Shown: positions 15,851 through 24,068 of the stretch, one piece after another
Numbering within the stretch: position 1 is the first letter of the stretch
Layout: each line of letters begins with the position of its first letter
NCBI GenBank assembly: GCA_025351425.1
Contig: JANXVY010000002.1
Location: 1 to 34,985 of the forward strand
Length of the DNA stretch: 34,985 bases
DNA from: Hyphomicrobium sp.
GTDB taxonomy: Bacteria > Pseudomonadota > Alphaproteobacteria > Rhizobiales > Hyphomicrobiaceae
Direction: 5' to 3'
Notes under the pieces: model-generated
Told to the model about the DNA's origin: nothing
Seen by the model: the letters and a program-made list of their open reading frames with translations, nothing else
Databases searched by the model: none
Made by a program: the position numbers and the translations under genes

Positions 15851-17185
15851 TCAATTGCTTTGGGCGGTGACGCCTTCCTGCTGGGCGAGGACCTGCCCCG
15901 CCAGGTACAGCGAGCCACAGATCAGGATGCGTTTGGGGCCGGGATGGTCCTTGTCCAGGCGGCGCAGGGCCGCTTCCACGTTCGCGGCGGTTTCGGCCTT
16001 GAGGCCGACCGAGCGGGCGGCTTGCGCCAGCGTTTCGGGGGCATGGGGCGCTTCGTGCGCACCGGGAATGGGAACTGTCGTCACGGAGCGGGCGAGGCCT
16101 GCGAACGGCGCCAGGAAGCCGGCTGCATCCTTCAGGCCCATCATTCCGCAAACCAGATGCAGCGGACGCGGCGCGCGTTCTTCGAGGTCAGCGAGCGTCT
16201 GCGCCAGCACCTGGCCAGCGGCCGGATTATGGCCGCCGTCGAGCCAGAGTTCGGACCCAGCCTTCAGCACCGACGGCAGCAGGCCATGGTCGAGCCGTTG
16301 CATGCGCGCTGGCCATTTCACCCGGGTAAGACCCTGTTCGATCGCGTGCTCGTCGAGCCCCAGATCGCGCAATTCGAGTGCCGCTGCGACCGCGGTGCCG
16401 GCGTTGACGATCTGATGGCGGCCCAGCAGCGCGGGAAGCGGCAAGTCGAGCAGCTGCTCGCCGTACTGGACGACGAGGCGGCCCCGCTGGGCATACGCGT
16501 CGAAATCCTGGCCCCAGGAGACGAGCGGACAGCCTGTGCGCTTGGCCGTTTCCGCGATGACGATGGCGGCCTCCGCGTCCTGCAGCGAAACAACGGCGGT
16601 GACGCCCGGCTTCAGAATGCCCGCTTTTTCGGCTGCGATCGCAGGCAGCGTCGCGCCGAGCTTTTCCGCGTGATCGAGCGAGATCGGGGTCAGCACGCAC
16701 AGCCTAGGCTTTGCGATCACGTTGGTCGCATCGAGGCGTCCGCCGAGGCCGACTTCCAGCAGCAGCACGTCGGCTTCCTGTTCGCTGAAGGCCAGGAACG
16801 CCGCGGCTGTCGTGATCTCGAACTGAGTTATGTCGTCGCCGTCGTTGACCGCCTGGGTGCGCGTCAGCACGTCGACAAGCCCTGCTTCGCCGATCGGTCC
16901 GGCCGCCTCGCCATGGGCGCCTGCCACCACGATGCGCTCGTGGAAGCGGACGAGATGGGGCGAGGTGTAGACGTGCACGCGCTTGCCTGCGGCCTCTAAC
17001 ATGGCCTTCAGGTAGGCTGTGACCGAGCCTTTGCCGTTCGTCCCTGCAATGTGGATGACGGGCGGCAATTTGTGATGCGGATTGCCGAGCTTTGCCAACA
17101 GCCGCTCGATGCGGCCCAGCGACAGGTCGATCAATTTCGGATGCAGCTGCTTCAATGCGGTCAGGAGGTCGTCGCTGTCGGGCAA
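15851..17185 (-). CDS. folC: Bifunctional folylpolyglutamate synthase / dihydrofolate synthase
   Basis: A 444-residue cytoplasmic ligase that adds glutamate to dihydropteroate and then to reduced folates, using ATP. The P-loop is IAGTNGKGSVTAYL (about 46-59). Further family marks are VYTSPHLVRFHERIVV, the Mg-binding FLLEVGLGGRLDATNV-type segment (here VLLLEVGLGGRLDATNVI), LTPISLDHAEKLG, and the C-terminal LDGGHNPAAG. Length is normal. The start is TTG at 17185, supported by AGGAGAGG a few bases upstream. It is the last gene of the conserved trp-accD-folC order, 113 bases after accD. Nothing unusual is seen in the protein. Confidence 0.95.
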   Translation of the reverse strand: MPDSDDLLTALKQLHPKLIDLSLGRIERLLAKLGNPHHKLPPVIHIAGTNGKGSVTAYLKAMLEAAGKRVHVYTSPHLVRFHERIVVAGAHGEAAGPIGEAGLVDVLTRTQAVNDGDDITQFEITTAAAFLAFSEQEADVLLLEVGLGGRLDATNVIAKPRLCVLTPISLDHAEKLGATLPAIAAEKAGILKPGVTAVVSLQDAEAAIVIAETAKRTGCPLVSWGQDFDAYAQRGRLVVQYGEQLLDLPLPALLGRHQIVNAGTAVAAALELRDLGLDEHAIEQGLTRVKWPARMQRLDHGLLPSVLKAGSELWLDGGHNPAAGQVLAQTLADLEERAPRPLHLVCGMMGLKDAAGFLAPFAGLARSVTTVPIPGAHEAPHAPETLAQAARSVGLKAETAANVEAALRRLDKDHPGPKRILICGSLYLAGQVLAQQEGVTAQSN

Positions 17186-17298
17186 TTCCCTCTCCTTCCT
17201 GGTGCTGCTGTGTGCCGGTTTTTACGATTGCTGCCGGCGGTTCGATTGGAGGACAGATCGTCGCTTCACCCCGCCCCCACCGGACCGGGAGCGAGCCA

Positions 17299-18342
17299 TC
17301 AGGTTCGCGGCGCCTTGGGCTGGACCGGCTTTGGCTGAACCGTCAGGCTCGTGCGTTCAGGCTGGGGTGCGGGTACGCTTAGTGGCGCTTCGGGTGCCGA
17401 TACGCCCGTTTGCCCAGACCCGTTGATATAGAACTTGCCGTTGGACTTCTTGGCGGCGCCGGATTTCGCCTCCGCCGCACGGCGCAATTCCACGCCCGCC
17501 ATCAACAGCCGCGCAACCCGCGCCAGCGTTTCGCGCAGTTTGTGGCGGTGAACGACCATGTCGATCATGCCGTGCGCCAGCAGGTATTCCGAGCGCTGGA
17601 ACCCTTCCGGCAGCTGCTCGCGGATGGTCTGCTCAATGACGCGGGGGCCGGCAAAGCAGATCAGCGCGTTGGGCTCGGCGATGTGGATGTCGCCCAGCAT
17701 GGCGTAAGAGGCCGTGACGCCGCCCGTCGTCGGGTCGGTCAGCACCACGATGTAGGGGAGCTTGGCTTCCCTCAAGCGCTGGATCGCAATCGTCGTGCGC
17801 GGCATCTGCATTAACGACAGGATGCCTTCCTGCATGCGCGCGCCGCCCGAGGCTGCAAACAGGATGAACGGCGCGCCGAGCTCGACTGCACGCAGCATGC
17901 CGGTGATGACGGCTTCACCGGCCGCCATGCCGAGCGAACCGGCCATGAAGTTGAAATTCTGCGCGGCCGACACGACCGTCATGCCGTCGAGCTTACCTTC
18001 GGCGATGAGGACGGCGTCGTCCTGTTCGGTCGCGGCCTTGGCGTCCTTCAGGCGGTCGGCGTAGCGGCGCTGATCGCGGAACTTCAGCGGGTCCTGCGTG
18101 ACCGAGGGCACGGCGATCAGATCGTATTCGGCGCCGTCAAACAGGTGGGCGAGCCGCTGCGTGGCCGTCATGCGCCAATGGTAGCCTGAGCCAGGGACCA
18201 CGAATTGATTGGCCTCGAGATCCTTATGGAACACCATCTGGCCCGACTCGGGGCACGTAATCCATTGACCATCGGGGATTTCCCGCTTGGTGGTCAGAAG
18301 GCCCCGGATTTTGGGGCGGACAAAATTGTTAATCCAGTTCAC
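17299..18342 (-). CDS. accD: Acetyl-CoA carboxylase carboxyltransferase subunit beta
   Basis: A 347-residue subunit that, with AccA, transfers the carboxyl group from biotin to acetyl-CoA for fatty-acid synthesis. The crotonase-like core is complete, with [46 protein letters not shown] and [20 protein letters not shown]. The N-terminal zinc ribbon of the E. coli type (four cysteines) is not intact: only the first Cys survives in [12 protein letters not shown], and the second pair is replaced by [11 protein letters not shown]. This loss is known from rhizobial AccD, so it is a lineage trait. The C-terminal 50 residues are a Pro/Ser/Lys-rich tail. It starts at GTG 18342 with AAGGAG upstream. 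Genes trpA and accD are 57 bases apart. Confidence 0.95.
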   Translation of the reverse strand: MNWINNFVRPKIRGLLTTKREIPDGQWITCPESGQMVFHKDLEANQFVVPGSGYHWRMTATQRLAHLFDGAEYDLIAVPSVTQDPLKFRDQRRYADRLKDAKAATEQDDAVLIAEGKLDGMTVVSAAQNFNFMAGSLGMAAGEAVITGMLRAVELGAPFILFAASGGARMQEGILSLMQMPRTTIAIQRLREAKLPYIVVLTDPTTGGVTASYAMLGDIHIAEPNALICFAGPRVIEQTIREQLPEGFQRSEYLLAHGMIDMVVHRHKLRETLARVARLLMAGVELRRAAEAKSGAAKKSNGKFYINGSGQTGVSAPEAPLSVPAPQPERTSLTVQPKPVQPKAPRT

Positions 18343-18399
18343 TGGACGAAAACTCCTTGCAGGTCGCGGCGGCCCCTATGCCAAAGGCTCGGGGCCTGC

Positions 18400-19227
18400 T
18401 CACGCCGATTTGAGCACACCCGCAATGCTCGACACCAAATCTAGGACCGCCGGCACTGTCTTCACAGTGGCATGCGCTTCTTTATCCAGGCTTTGTTGGA
18501 TCGCAGTTACCAGAGCCGACCCAACCACCACGCCATCCGCACCCTCGGCGATCGCGCGCGCCTGCTCGCCCGTTCTTACGCCAAAACCGACAGCTACGGG
18601 AAGCTTTGTTGACGCTTTGATGCGCGCAACCTGAGAGTGCACATCTGTCGCAACCGGGGCCGCCGAGCCGGTGATGCCGGTGATCGACACGTAATAGAGG
18701 AAGCCAGACGTGTTCGCGAGTACGGCAGGAAGCCGCGCGGCGTCGGTCGTGGGCGTCGCGAGCCGTATGAAATTCAGGCCGTGGCGGATCGCCGGCAGGC
18801 ACAGCTCGTCGTCGGCTTCAGGCGGCACGTCGACCACGATCAGGCCATCGACGCCGGCCGCCTTGGCATCCGTCAAGAACCGTTCGTTGCCGTAGACGTA
18901 GATCGGGTTGTAGTAGCCCATCAATACGATGGGCGTGTCCGGGTCGGTCTTGCGGAAGTCTGCCACCAGCTTCAGCGTCTTGATCATGTTCTGGCCGGAC
19001 TTCAGCGCGCGCAGGGATGACGCCTGGATCGCCGGGCCGTCCGCCATGGGATCGGAAAACGGCATCCCGACCTCGATCACGTCCGCGCCGGACTTCGGCA
19101 GCCCCGCAAGGATGTTCGCCGACGTTTCAAAGTCGGGGTCGCCTGCGGTGACGAAGCACACCAGCGCCTTCTTGCCAGCAGCCTTCAGCGCCGCAAAGCG
19201 GCGGTCGATCCGGGTCGGGGTGGTCAT
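18400..19227 (-). CDS. trpA: Tryptophan synthase alpha chain
   Basis: A 275-residue TIM-barrel subunit that cleaves indole-3-glycerol phosphate and channels indole to TrpB. The catalytic glutamate is in [20 protein letters not shown] and the catalytic aspartate in [14 protein letters not shown]. The phosphate-binding glycines are in [12 protein letters not shown] and GVVVGSALV. Length and ends are normal. The ATG at 19227 has AAGGA about 11 bases upstream. In related genomes trpA follows trpB directly; here about 2.2 kb of unrelated sequence lies between them, so trpA may rely on read-through from trpB or on a promoter within 19228-19484 that I cannot identify. Confidence 0.95.
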   Translation of the reverse strand: MTTPTRIDRRFAALKAAGKKALVCFVTAGDPDFETSANILAGLPKSGADVIEVGMPFSDPMADGPAIQASSLRALKSGQNMIKTLKLVADFRKTDPDTPIVLMGYYNPIYVYGNERFLTDAKAAGVDGLIVVDVPPEADDELCLPAIRHGLNFIRLATPTTDAARLPAVLANTSGFLYYVSITGITGSAAPVATDVHSQVARIKASTKLPVAVGFGVRTGEQARAIAEGADGVVVGSALVTAIQQSLDKEAHATVKTVPAVLDLVSSIAGVLKSA

Positions 19228-19344
19228 GGGTGGAGTTGTCCTTGAACGATCCTGCCGGGATAGGACGGCGCGCGGGCAGGGTCAAGGAGAGTGAAGGCCA
19301 GGACAGCGAAGGCCAGTAACGGCCAGGTCGCGCGAGGGGAGGAC

Positions 19345-19521
19345 TGCTCACGGCTGTCCGGCTTAGCGTCCAGGCCACAAATCTCAAAAGTTGTCATCAT
19401 CGGGCTTGTCTCGAGGATGACAGCTGTTTGCATGTCGCGGGCATCGAGAACCATTCAAAAATTGCAGGGGACTCGACGCTTGTGTCACCAAGCACAAAGC
19501 TCAACCGGACAGCCGTGAGCA
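19345..19521. mobile_element. 177-bp element bounded by perfect 17-bp inverted repeats (MITE-like)
   Basis: TGCTCACGGCTGTCCGG at 19345-19361 is the exact reverse complement of 19505-19521. Between the ends lies no gene, only a second palindromic repeat at 19392-19422. The size, lack of coding capacity and long perfect ends resemble a miniature inverted-repeat element, but no target-site duplication could be recognised and no second copy occurs in the window. The right end overlaps the last codons of the 86-residue reading frame at 19485-19745. Confidence 0.5.
19392..19422. repeat. REP-like palindrome
   Basis: TGTCATCATCGGG and CTCGAGGATGACA form a 13-bp stem with two mismatches around CTTGT. 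Sequences of the form GTCATCCTCGGGCTTGTC followed by the complementary arm are common dispersed repeats in Bradyrhizobium-like genomes, so this copy supports assignment to that order. Confidence 0.65.
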
Positions 19522-19745
19522 CTGCTGCGCAGTGACGCGCCCTGGACCCGCCACTTCAGTTTCAGCATGTTGCGGAGCGCGAGGCCGAACAGGAAGATGA
19601 ACACCGCCGACAGCGTTTTCTGGATGGCGGCGATGCGCGAGACGGCGGCCGGCACGTAGGCGACCGGATTATCGCCGTAGCGCTCGATGTCATACAGGCA
19701 GCCGTGGCTGCGGTGGCTTGCGTCCGCGCTCGAGAGCCCGATCAC
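19485..19745 (-). pseudogene. Small membrane-protein fragment, in frame with the gene upstream of it
   Basis: This 86-codon frame (first possible start GTG 19745) encodes a polar stretch GCLYDIERYGDNPVAYVPAA and then one hydrophobic segment, TLSAVFIFLFGLALRNML, followed by basic residues. It has no good ribosome-binding site. Its reading frame continues upstream without a shift to the TGA (19782-19784) that ends the 315-residue gene, separated only by that stop and twelve codons. Its last codons are made from the 17-bp inverted repeat at 19505-19521, so the natural end may have been lost. It looks like the C-terminal remnant of a larger protein with a membrane anchor, but I do not recognise the family; a genuine small gene is also possible. 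Confidence 0.35.
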
Positions 19746-19781
19746 GAACGCGTTATTGGCGACCTTGCCTGAGCGCAGGCG

Positions 19782-20729
19782 TCACCCGCAGGCCCAGTCG
19801 AATTTCATGTCCTTGAAGTCGAGTTGCGCATTGCCGCCGCCGAAGTTGTGCCCGCCCAGATACTCCTCGAACTCAACGTAATAGGGGCTCATTTGGGGCG
19901 TCGATTGCACCGGCTGCATTGTGCCGCCGACATGGTTGGGTAGGTGCCCCGCCACCCAGTCGTGCTGGCGATAGTTCTCGGCCCCGAACTTGCCGTCGAG
20001 CCAATAGAAAGACTGCTGATAGGCGCTATCGGACTCGCTCGTCATGTAGGGGTCCTGCGGCGCCTTTCCGGCATTGGGGTCCAGGACCCGCGGCGTCAGG
20101 CGCAGCGCATAGTCGGTCGGCCCCTGGGGCGGTCGACCGCCGAACACGCGATGCAAGCCGAATTTTTCGGCGGGAAAATCGTCCGCTGGATGGACCTGCT
20201 CACCGTAATAGGCGAGTGCTGCCCCTGTTGTCAGCCACTGCGGTCGCGTGTTGCGTGGATGAAAGCGTTCGCTGCGCAGCAGGTTGGGCCGCAAACACAA
20301 CGGCCCGTCGAATTCGCTTTGCGTCAGCAAGATTACAGCGAACTGCGCATCGAGGATGTCCGTCATGCGATACGTGCGGGGATGCTGCGCCTGGATCGCC
20401 TCCCAGAACGGCACCAGATCGGGATCGGCCGGCGGGCTTGCCGGGGGGTCGGCGAACAGCTCGACCAGCTCTTTGACCGTCGTCGCATCGACATCGTCCC
20501 GCTCAGCGGCAAAGAAGCTCACTGCCACGATGTCGGGGCCGTGGCAGCGATAATCTTCCGGCAGGCGCAGCGTGAAGCCGTGCCGCAGCGGATACCCGCT
20601 CTCCGGATTTATCGGCCACTGCGCAGGCGTAATCCCGGGTGGCACGCCGAAGGCCCAGCCGTGGTTCGCGTCCGTGCCCCGCGCGGTCGGCGCAGTCGTC
20701 ATCTCGAGATTGTAAGCGTGCTGGATCAT
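19782..20729 (-). CDS. Unrecognised 315-residue protein between trpB and trpA
   Basis: A soluble-looking protein without signal peptide or membrane segment. It is rich in Pro, Asp and aromatic residues, with an early segment WAFGVPPGITPAQWP and GYPLRHGFTLRLPEDYRCHG, and a Gly-rich end YLGGHNFGGGNAQLDF. The tail is faintly reminiscent of DUF1963/YwqG-type proteins, but I would not assign it. ATG 20729 is supported by GGAG 7 bases upstream. It follows the 204-residue gene by 33 bases on the same strand, so the two are probably one transcript and perhaps extend the trpB message. Paired unknown genes of this kind are often immunity or effector-associated proteins; that is only a guess from arrangement. 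Confidence 0.7.
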   Translation of the reverse strand: MIQHAYNLEMTTAPTARGTDANHGWAFGVPPGITPAQWPINPESGYPLRHGFTLRLPEDYRCHGPDIVAVSFFAAERDDVDATTVKELVELFADPPASPPADPDLVPFWEAIQAQHPRTYRMTDILDAQFAVILLTQSEFDGPLCLRPNLLRSERFHPRNTRPQWLTTGAALAYYGEQVHPADDFPAEKFGLHRVFGGRPPQGPTDYALRLTPRVLDPNAGKAPQDPYMTSESDSAYQQSFYWLDGKFGAENYRQHDWVAGHLPNHVGGTMQPVQSTPQMSPYYVEFEEYLGGHNFGGGNAQLDFKDMKFDWACG

Positions 20730-20762
20730 CAGATGGCTCCATGGTCCAATCGTTGGCCGCGA

Positions 20763-21377
20763 TCAACCGCCGTGACGCAGTGCCTTGAGTTCATTTTGGG
20801 CCGGGGGCGGGTTATCGCCTTCGCCGTGCCGGTCGGCGATCGACAGCATCTCATCGACCACGGGCTGAAATATTGCGACTGTCGCTGGCAACTGCTCACG
20901 CGGCAAAATGGCCGACCGATCGCCGGGCCCGATCTTCATCCCGATGACCGTGTCTGGCTGCCACACGTAGTTGTGGATGAGGGCAAAACCCCCCTCGTCT
21001 GCGCCCATAAAGCGCGATGCGCTGCGCGCGATCGCCATGAACTCGATGAAGCTCGTGAGGCTTTCCGCATAGAGCACGCTCCCGGCCAGGAAGGTCTTGG
21101 TGTCCGCTCGATAAACCGCGCGACCCAGAAACGGCGCGTTGATGTCTGTTATGACTGTCACCAAGGCGTCGCGAATGCTGGCCGATTTCGTCAGCGGAAA
21201 TTCACAGTCGGCCACATCATAGAGCGGCGTGCGATCCCAATCGAAACTGGGATATCGTTCCGCAAGTACGGGCCAGTCGGTCCATAGGTCGGCGGCCAGC
21301 GGCTTGGAATCGAGCCATTGAACGAGCGCCGCGCGGCCGATCTCGAACTGCAGGCATGCTGAGTAGGGTTCCGACAT
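20763..21377 (-). CDS. Unrecognised 204-residue protein directly downstream of trpB
   Basis: A soluble, slightly acidic protein with many Trp, Tyr and Phe residues in the N-terminal half (WLDSKPLAADLWTDWPVLAE). The middle segment is FIEFMAIARSASRFMGADEG and the C-terminal tail (HGEGDNPPPAQNELK) is polar. No signal peptide, membrane segment or known motif is seen. I start it at ATG 21377, where GGCGAGG lies about 7 bases upstream; the frame is open to 21488, but that part overlaps the end of trpB and has arginine-rich, non-protein-like composition. It begins 23 bases after the trpB stop, so it is probably translated from the trp message. With the 315-residue gene it forms a two-gene insertion into the trp operon. 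Confidence 0.68.
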   Translation of the reverse strand: MSEPYSACLQFEIGRAALVQWLDSKPLAADLWTDWPVLAERYPSFDWDRTPLYDVADCEFPLTKSASIRDALVTVITDINAPFLGRAVYRADTKTFLAGSVLYAESLTSFIEFMAIARSASRFMGADEGGFALIHNYVWQPDTVIGMKIGPGDRSAILPREQLPATVAIFQPVVDEMLSIADRHGEGDNPPPAQNELKALRHGG

Positions 21378-21400
21378 CGTCCAACCTCGCCTTCTGGTCT

Positions 21401-22654
21401 CTAGATCTTGATGCCCAGGGCCTTGGCGACGGTAAACAGGTCTTTGTCGCCGCGGCCGCAGAGGTTCATGACCAGCAGGTTGTCGCATGGCAGCGTCGGC
21501 GCGAGCTTGGTCACGTAGGCCAGTGCGTGCGAGGGCTCAAGGGCGGGGATGATGCCTTCGAGGCGGGTGCAGAGCTTAAGCGCGTCGAGGGCTTCGGTGT
21601 CGGTTGCGGGCACGTACGTCACGCGGCCGCTATCCTTCAGCCAGGAATGCTCGGGACCGACGCCTGGATAATCGAGGCCAGCCGAAATCGAGTGACCCTC
21701 CTCGATCTGGCCGTCGGCGTCTTGCAACAGATAGGTGCGGTTGCCGTGGAGCACGCCCGGCGTGCCGCCCGTCATGGAGGCGGCGTGGCCATTGTGGATA
21801 TCGATCCCGTGGCCGCCGGCTTCCACGCCATAGATCGCGACGCTCTTGTCGTCGAGGAACGGGTGGAACAGGCCGATGGCGTTCGAGCCGCCGCCGATGC
21901 AGGCGACCAGCGTATCTGGTATGCGCCCTTCCAGGGCGACCATCTGCTCGCGCGTTTCACGGCCGATGACGCTCTGGAAATCACGCACCATCGCCGGATA
22001 GGGGTGGGGGCCTGCCGCCGTGCCGATGATGTAATACGTGTCGTGCACGTTCGTCACCCAATCGCGCAGGGCTTCGTTCATGGCGTCTTTGAGTGTGCCC
22101 GCGCCGCTCGTCACCGGGTTCAGCTTCGCGCCCAGCAGCATCATGCGGGCCACGTTCGGCGACTGCCGCTCGATGTCGGTTGCGCCCATGTAGATTTCGC
22201 AACCCATGCCGTATTTCGCGCACACCGTTGCGACCGCGACGCCGTGCTGGCCGGCGCCCGTTTCCGCGATGATGCGGGTCTTGCCCATGCGGCGGGCGAG
22301 CAAAATCTGGCCGATGCAGTTGTTGATCTTGTGCGAGCCGGTGTGGTTGAGCTCGTCGCGTTTCAGATAGATTTTCGCGCCGCCGCCGGTTTTCGATTGG
22401 GCGCGGAAATGATCGGTCAGGCGCTCTGCGTGATAAAGCGGGCTCGGGCGGCCGGCATAGTGGGTGTTGAGGAACGCGATCTCGGCTGAGAAGCCCGGGT
22501 CGGCCTTTGCCGCCTCATAGGCGCGCTCCAGGTCGAGGATCAGCGGCATGAGCGTTTCAGCGACGAAGCGGCCGCCATAGAGGCCGAAAAACCCGCGGTC
22601 GTCGGGGCCTGCGCGGTAGCTGTTGAGCTTGGCGGACGGTGTTGTCAGCGTCAT
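21401..22654 (-). CDS. trpB: Tryptophan synthase beta chain
   Basis: A 417-residue PLP enzyme that condenses indole and serine to tryptophan. The PLP lysine is Lys109 in [11 protein letters not shown], the phosphate-binding loop is [11 protein letters not shown], and [18 protein letters not shown] is the typical glycine-rich segment. The C-terminal [14 protein letters not shown] is complete. The ATG at 22654 is chosen because proteins of this family begin near here and AAGGA precedes it; the frame runs on to 22753, but that part is encoded by palindromic repeat DNA and reads as Pro/Ser/Arg noise. Its upstream neighbour is trpF; its downstream partner trpA is displaced by inserted genes. Confidence 0.95.
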   Translation of the reverse strand: MTLTTPSAKLNSYRAGPDDRGFFGLYGGRFVAETLMPLILDLERAYEAAKADPGFSAEIAFLNTHYAGRPSPLYHAERLTDHFRAQSKTGGGAKIYLKRDELNHTGSHKINNCIGQILLARRMGKTRIIAETGAGQHGVAVATVCAKYGMGCEIYMGATDIERQSPNVARMMLLGAKLNPVTSGAGTLKDAMNEALRDWVTNVHDTYYIIGTAAGPHPYPAMVRDFQSVIGRETREQMVALEGRIPDTLVACIGGGSNAIGLFHPFLDDKSVAIYGVEAGGHGIDIHNGHAASMTGGTPGVLHGNRTYLLQDADGQIEEGHSISAGLDYPGVGPEHSWLKDSGRVTYVPATDTEALDALKLCTRLEGIIPALEPSHALAYVTKLAPTLPCDNLLVMNLCGRGDKDLFTVAKALGIKI

Positions 22655-22669
22655 GTCGGTGTTCCTTCC

Positions 22670-22806
22670 CCCTCTCCCCATGGCTGCACTTGCATGGGGA
22701 GAGGGTCGGGGTGAGGGGCGGCAACACGCACAGAGCCTGACGCCGCTCCTCACGCTCGTTGCCGCCCCTCACCCTAACCCTCTCCCCGCAAGGGGCGGGG
22801 AGAGGG
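22670..22806. repeat. Composite inverted pair of the GC-rich palindromic repeat between trpF and trpB
   Basis: The left hairpin is CCCTCTCCCCAT (22670-22681) with ATGGGGAGAGGG (22694-22705). The tail GGGGCGGCAACACGCAC follows, then about 30 bases, then the inverted tail TTGCCGCCCCTCACCCTAA and the right hairpin CCCTCTCCCC (22778-22787) with GGGGAGAGGG (22797-22806). The two halves are copies C and D of the family seen at 388 and 1325. The right half overlaps the 3' end of trpF and supplies its last codons and stop. Confidence 0.88.
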
Positions 22807-23466
22807 AATGGTTTGAGCGTGATACTTAATCTGCTTCACGGCGCGAAGGAAGGCCTCGATCTTGGCTGCGTCCTTGATGCCCGGCGCGCTCTCCACTCCC
22901 GACGAAACGTCGACACCCCAGGGCGTCGTCATGCGGATGGCCTCGGCGACATTATCGGGGGTGAGGCCGCCCGAGAGCATAAAGGGCAACCGGCCCTTTA
23001 CGGCGTCCAACGCCGTCCAGTCGAAGGCGAGGCCGTTGCCGCCGGGGAGCACGGCATCCTTGGGCGGCTTTGCATCGAACAAGATCAGATCGGCGCTCCC
23101 GCTATAGGCCTCAGCGCAGGCTGCGTCAGCGGGGGTTGCGACTGGGAGAGCTTTCCAGACCTCGCAGCCAATGCGCTGGCGGATTTCAGCGGTGCGGCGC
23201 GGTGTTTCGTGGCCGTGGAGCTGGAGGACATCGGGGCTTGCGTGGGCGACGATCCCGTCGAGCGTTGCGTCGTCCGCATCGACGGTGAGCGCGACGATTT
23301 TGGCCCGGCCGCGGGCATGTCCGGCAAGTTCGGCTGCCTCAGCCAAGGTCACATGGCGGGGGCTTTTGGGGAAGAAAACCAGGCCGACATAGTCCGCGCC
23401 GCCGTCGAGCGCTGCGTCGAGGCCAGCAAGTGTCTTCAGGCCGCAGATCTTGGCTTTGGTTGTCAC
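22774..23466 (-). CDS. trpF: Phosphoribosylanthranilate isomerase
   Basis: A 230-residue TIM barrel that carries out the Amadori rearrangement of phosphoribosylanthranilate in tryptophan synthesis. The catalytic cysteine is in KICGLKT at the N-terminus, and the catalytic aspartate and neighbouring residues lie in LTVDADDATLD. LQLHGHETP and MLSGGLTPDNVAEAI are the family's later motifs, and WGVDVSSGVESAPGIKD is the phosphate site. The GTG at 23466 is chosen by homology; it overlaps the stop of the upstream small membrane-protein gene (GTGA). The protein is about 15 residues longer than usual: after FLRAVKQIK the tail YHAQTIPSPRPLRGEG is encoded by palindromic repeat DNA, so the original stop appears to have been lost. 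Confidence 0.93.
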   Translation of the reverse strand: MTTKAKICGLKTLAGLDAALDGGADYVGLVFFPKSPRHVTLAEAAELAGHARGRAKIVALTVDADDATLDGIVAHASPDVLQLHGHETPRRTAEIRQRIGCEVWKALPVATPADAACAEAYSGSADLILFDAKPPKDAVLPGGNGLAFDWTALDAVKGRLPFMLSGGLTPDNVAEAIRMTTPWGVDVSSGVESAPGIKDAAKIEAFLRAVKQIKYHAQTIPSPRPLRGEG

Positions 23467-23684
23467 GATGATGAGGTCCGCTTGCGCCAGCGGTCGACTG
23501 CAACGCCGGCAAAGATCAATTCCACGATGCCGAAGGGCCACGCGCCTTGCAGGAAGCCGTAGATCGAGCCCAAAACGCAGCCAAGCGCGAAGCCCAGCAC
23601 ATACAGGCGATGCCGATCCTCAAGCCAATAGCACACGAGCATGAACGTCAGGGATGCGAGCCCGAACAGGCTCAGCCCATCCAC
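23463..23684 (-). CDS. Small inner-membrane protein of unknown function
   Basis: A 73-residue protein with two hydrophobic segments, LFGLASLTFMLVCYWLE and YVLGFALGCVLGSIYGFL, then a third weaker one (GIVELIFAGVAV), ending in basic residues VDRWRKRTSSS. It lies tightly between lapA (2 bases) and trpF, whose GTG start it overlaps by four bases, so all three are co-translated. The GTG at 23684 is the only reasonable start. No enzymatic motif is visible. Its conservation in this position would argue for a real gene; the coupling to both neighbours already makes that likely. Confidence 0.75.
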   Translation of the reverse strand: MDGLSLFGLASLTFMLVCYWLEDRHRLYVLGFALGCVLGSIYGFLQGAWPFGIVELIFAGVAVDRWRKRTSSS

Positions 23685-23686
23685 GG

Positions 23687-24058
23687 TCAGCGGCCGGCGA
23701 CGGCGAGCTGACGGCCGCGATCGGTGCTGGCTGTGGACTTGCCAGCGGTGACCATATCGTCGCGTTCGCGCGCCAAACGCTCCGTCTCGGCCTGCCAGCG
23801 GCGGGCTTCCAGCGTGCGGTGGCGGGCGGTCTGGCGCCAGCGGCCCTGATTGAACCAGGTTGCGACGCCGCCCAGAGCCACGCCTGCGATGAGCGCGCCG
23901 AGCAGGTAGACGTAGAACGGCAGCTGGATCGCCAGCACGCTGTCTTCGGGGCGGAACGGATTGAGCGCGAGACGCACCGGATGGCGATTGGCGAGCGCCA
24001 GGGAAATCAGAATCAGGGCCGATGGCAGCGCGATCAGCAGGGAAACGATCTTTTTCAT
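23687..24058 (-). CDS. lapA: LapA-domain (DUF1049) membrane protein
   Basis: A 123-residue inner-membrane protein with two transmembrane segments, IVSLLIALPSALILISLALANRH-type at residues 4-24 (followed by the family Asn-Arg-x-x-Val segment) and FYVYLLGALIAGVALGGVAT at about 48-67. After them comes a cytoplasmic basic coiled-coil tail (WRQTARHRTLEARRWQAETE). This is the layout of LapA, which in E. coli helps regulate lipopolysaccharide synthesis through LapB and FtsH. No lapB is in the window, so the role here is inferred only from the domain. It follows ihfB by 10 bases on the same strand. Confidence 0.82.
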   Translation of the reverse strand: MKKIVSLLIALPSALILISLALANRHPVRLALNPFRPEDSVLAIQLPFYVYLLGALIAGVALGGVATWFNQGRWRQTARHRTLEARRWQAETERLARERDDMVTAGKSTASTDRGRQLAVAGR

Positions 24059-24068
24059 GGGTGCGGCC

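Noticed and set aside
19944-21287. A 447-codon plus-strand frame opposite the two unknown genes
   Set aside because: It runs through the gap between two minus-strand genes that each have ribosome-binding sites and protein-like composition; the plus frame is rich in Arg, His and Gly as expected of antisense frames in high-GC DNA.
22655-22773. Possible tryptophan attenuator or leader ahead of trpB
   Set aside because: The hairpins belong to a dispersed repeat family also found at 388 and 1325, and no leader peptide with tandem Trp codons is present.
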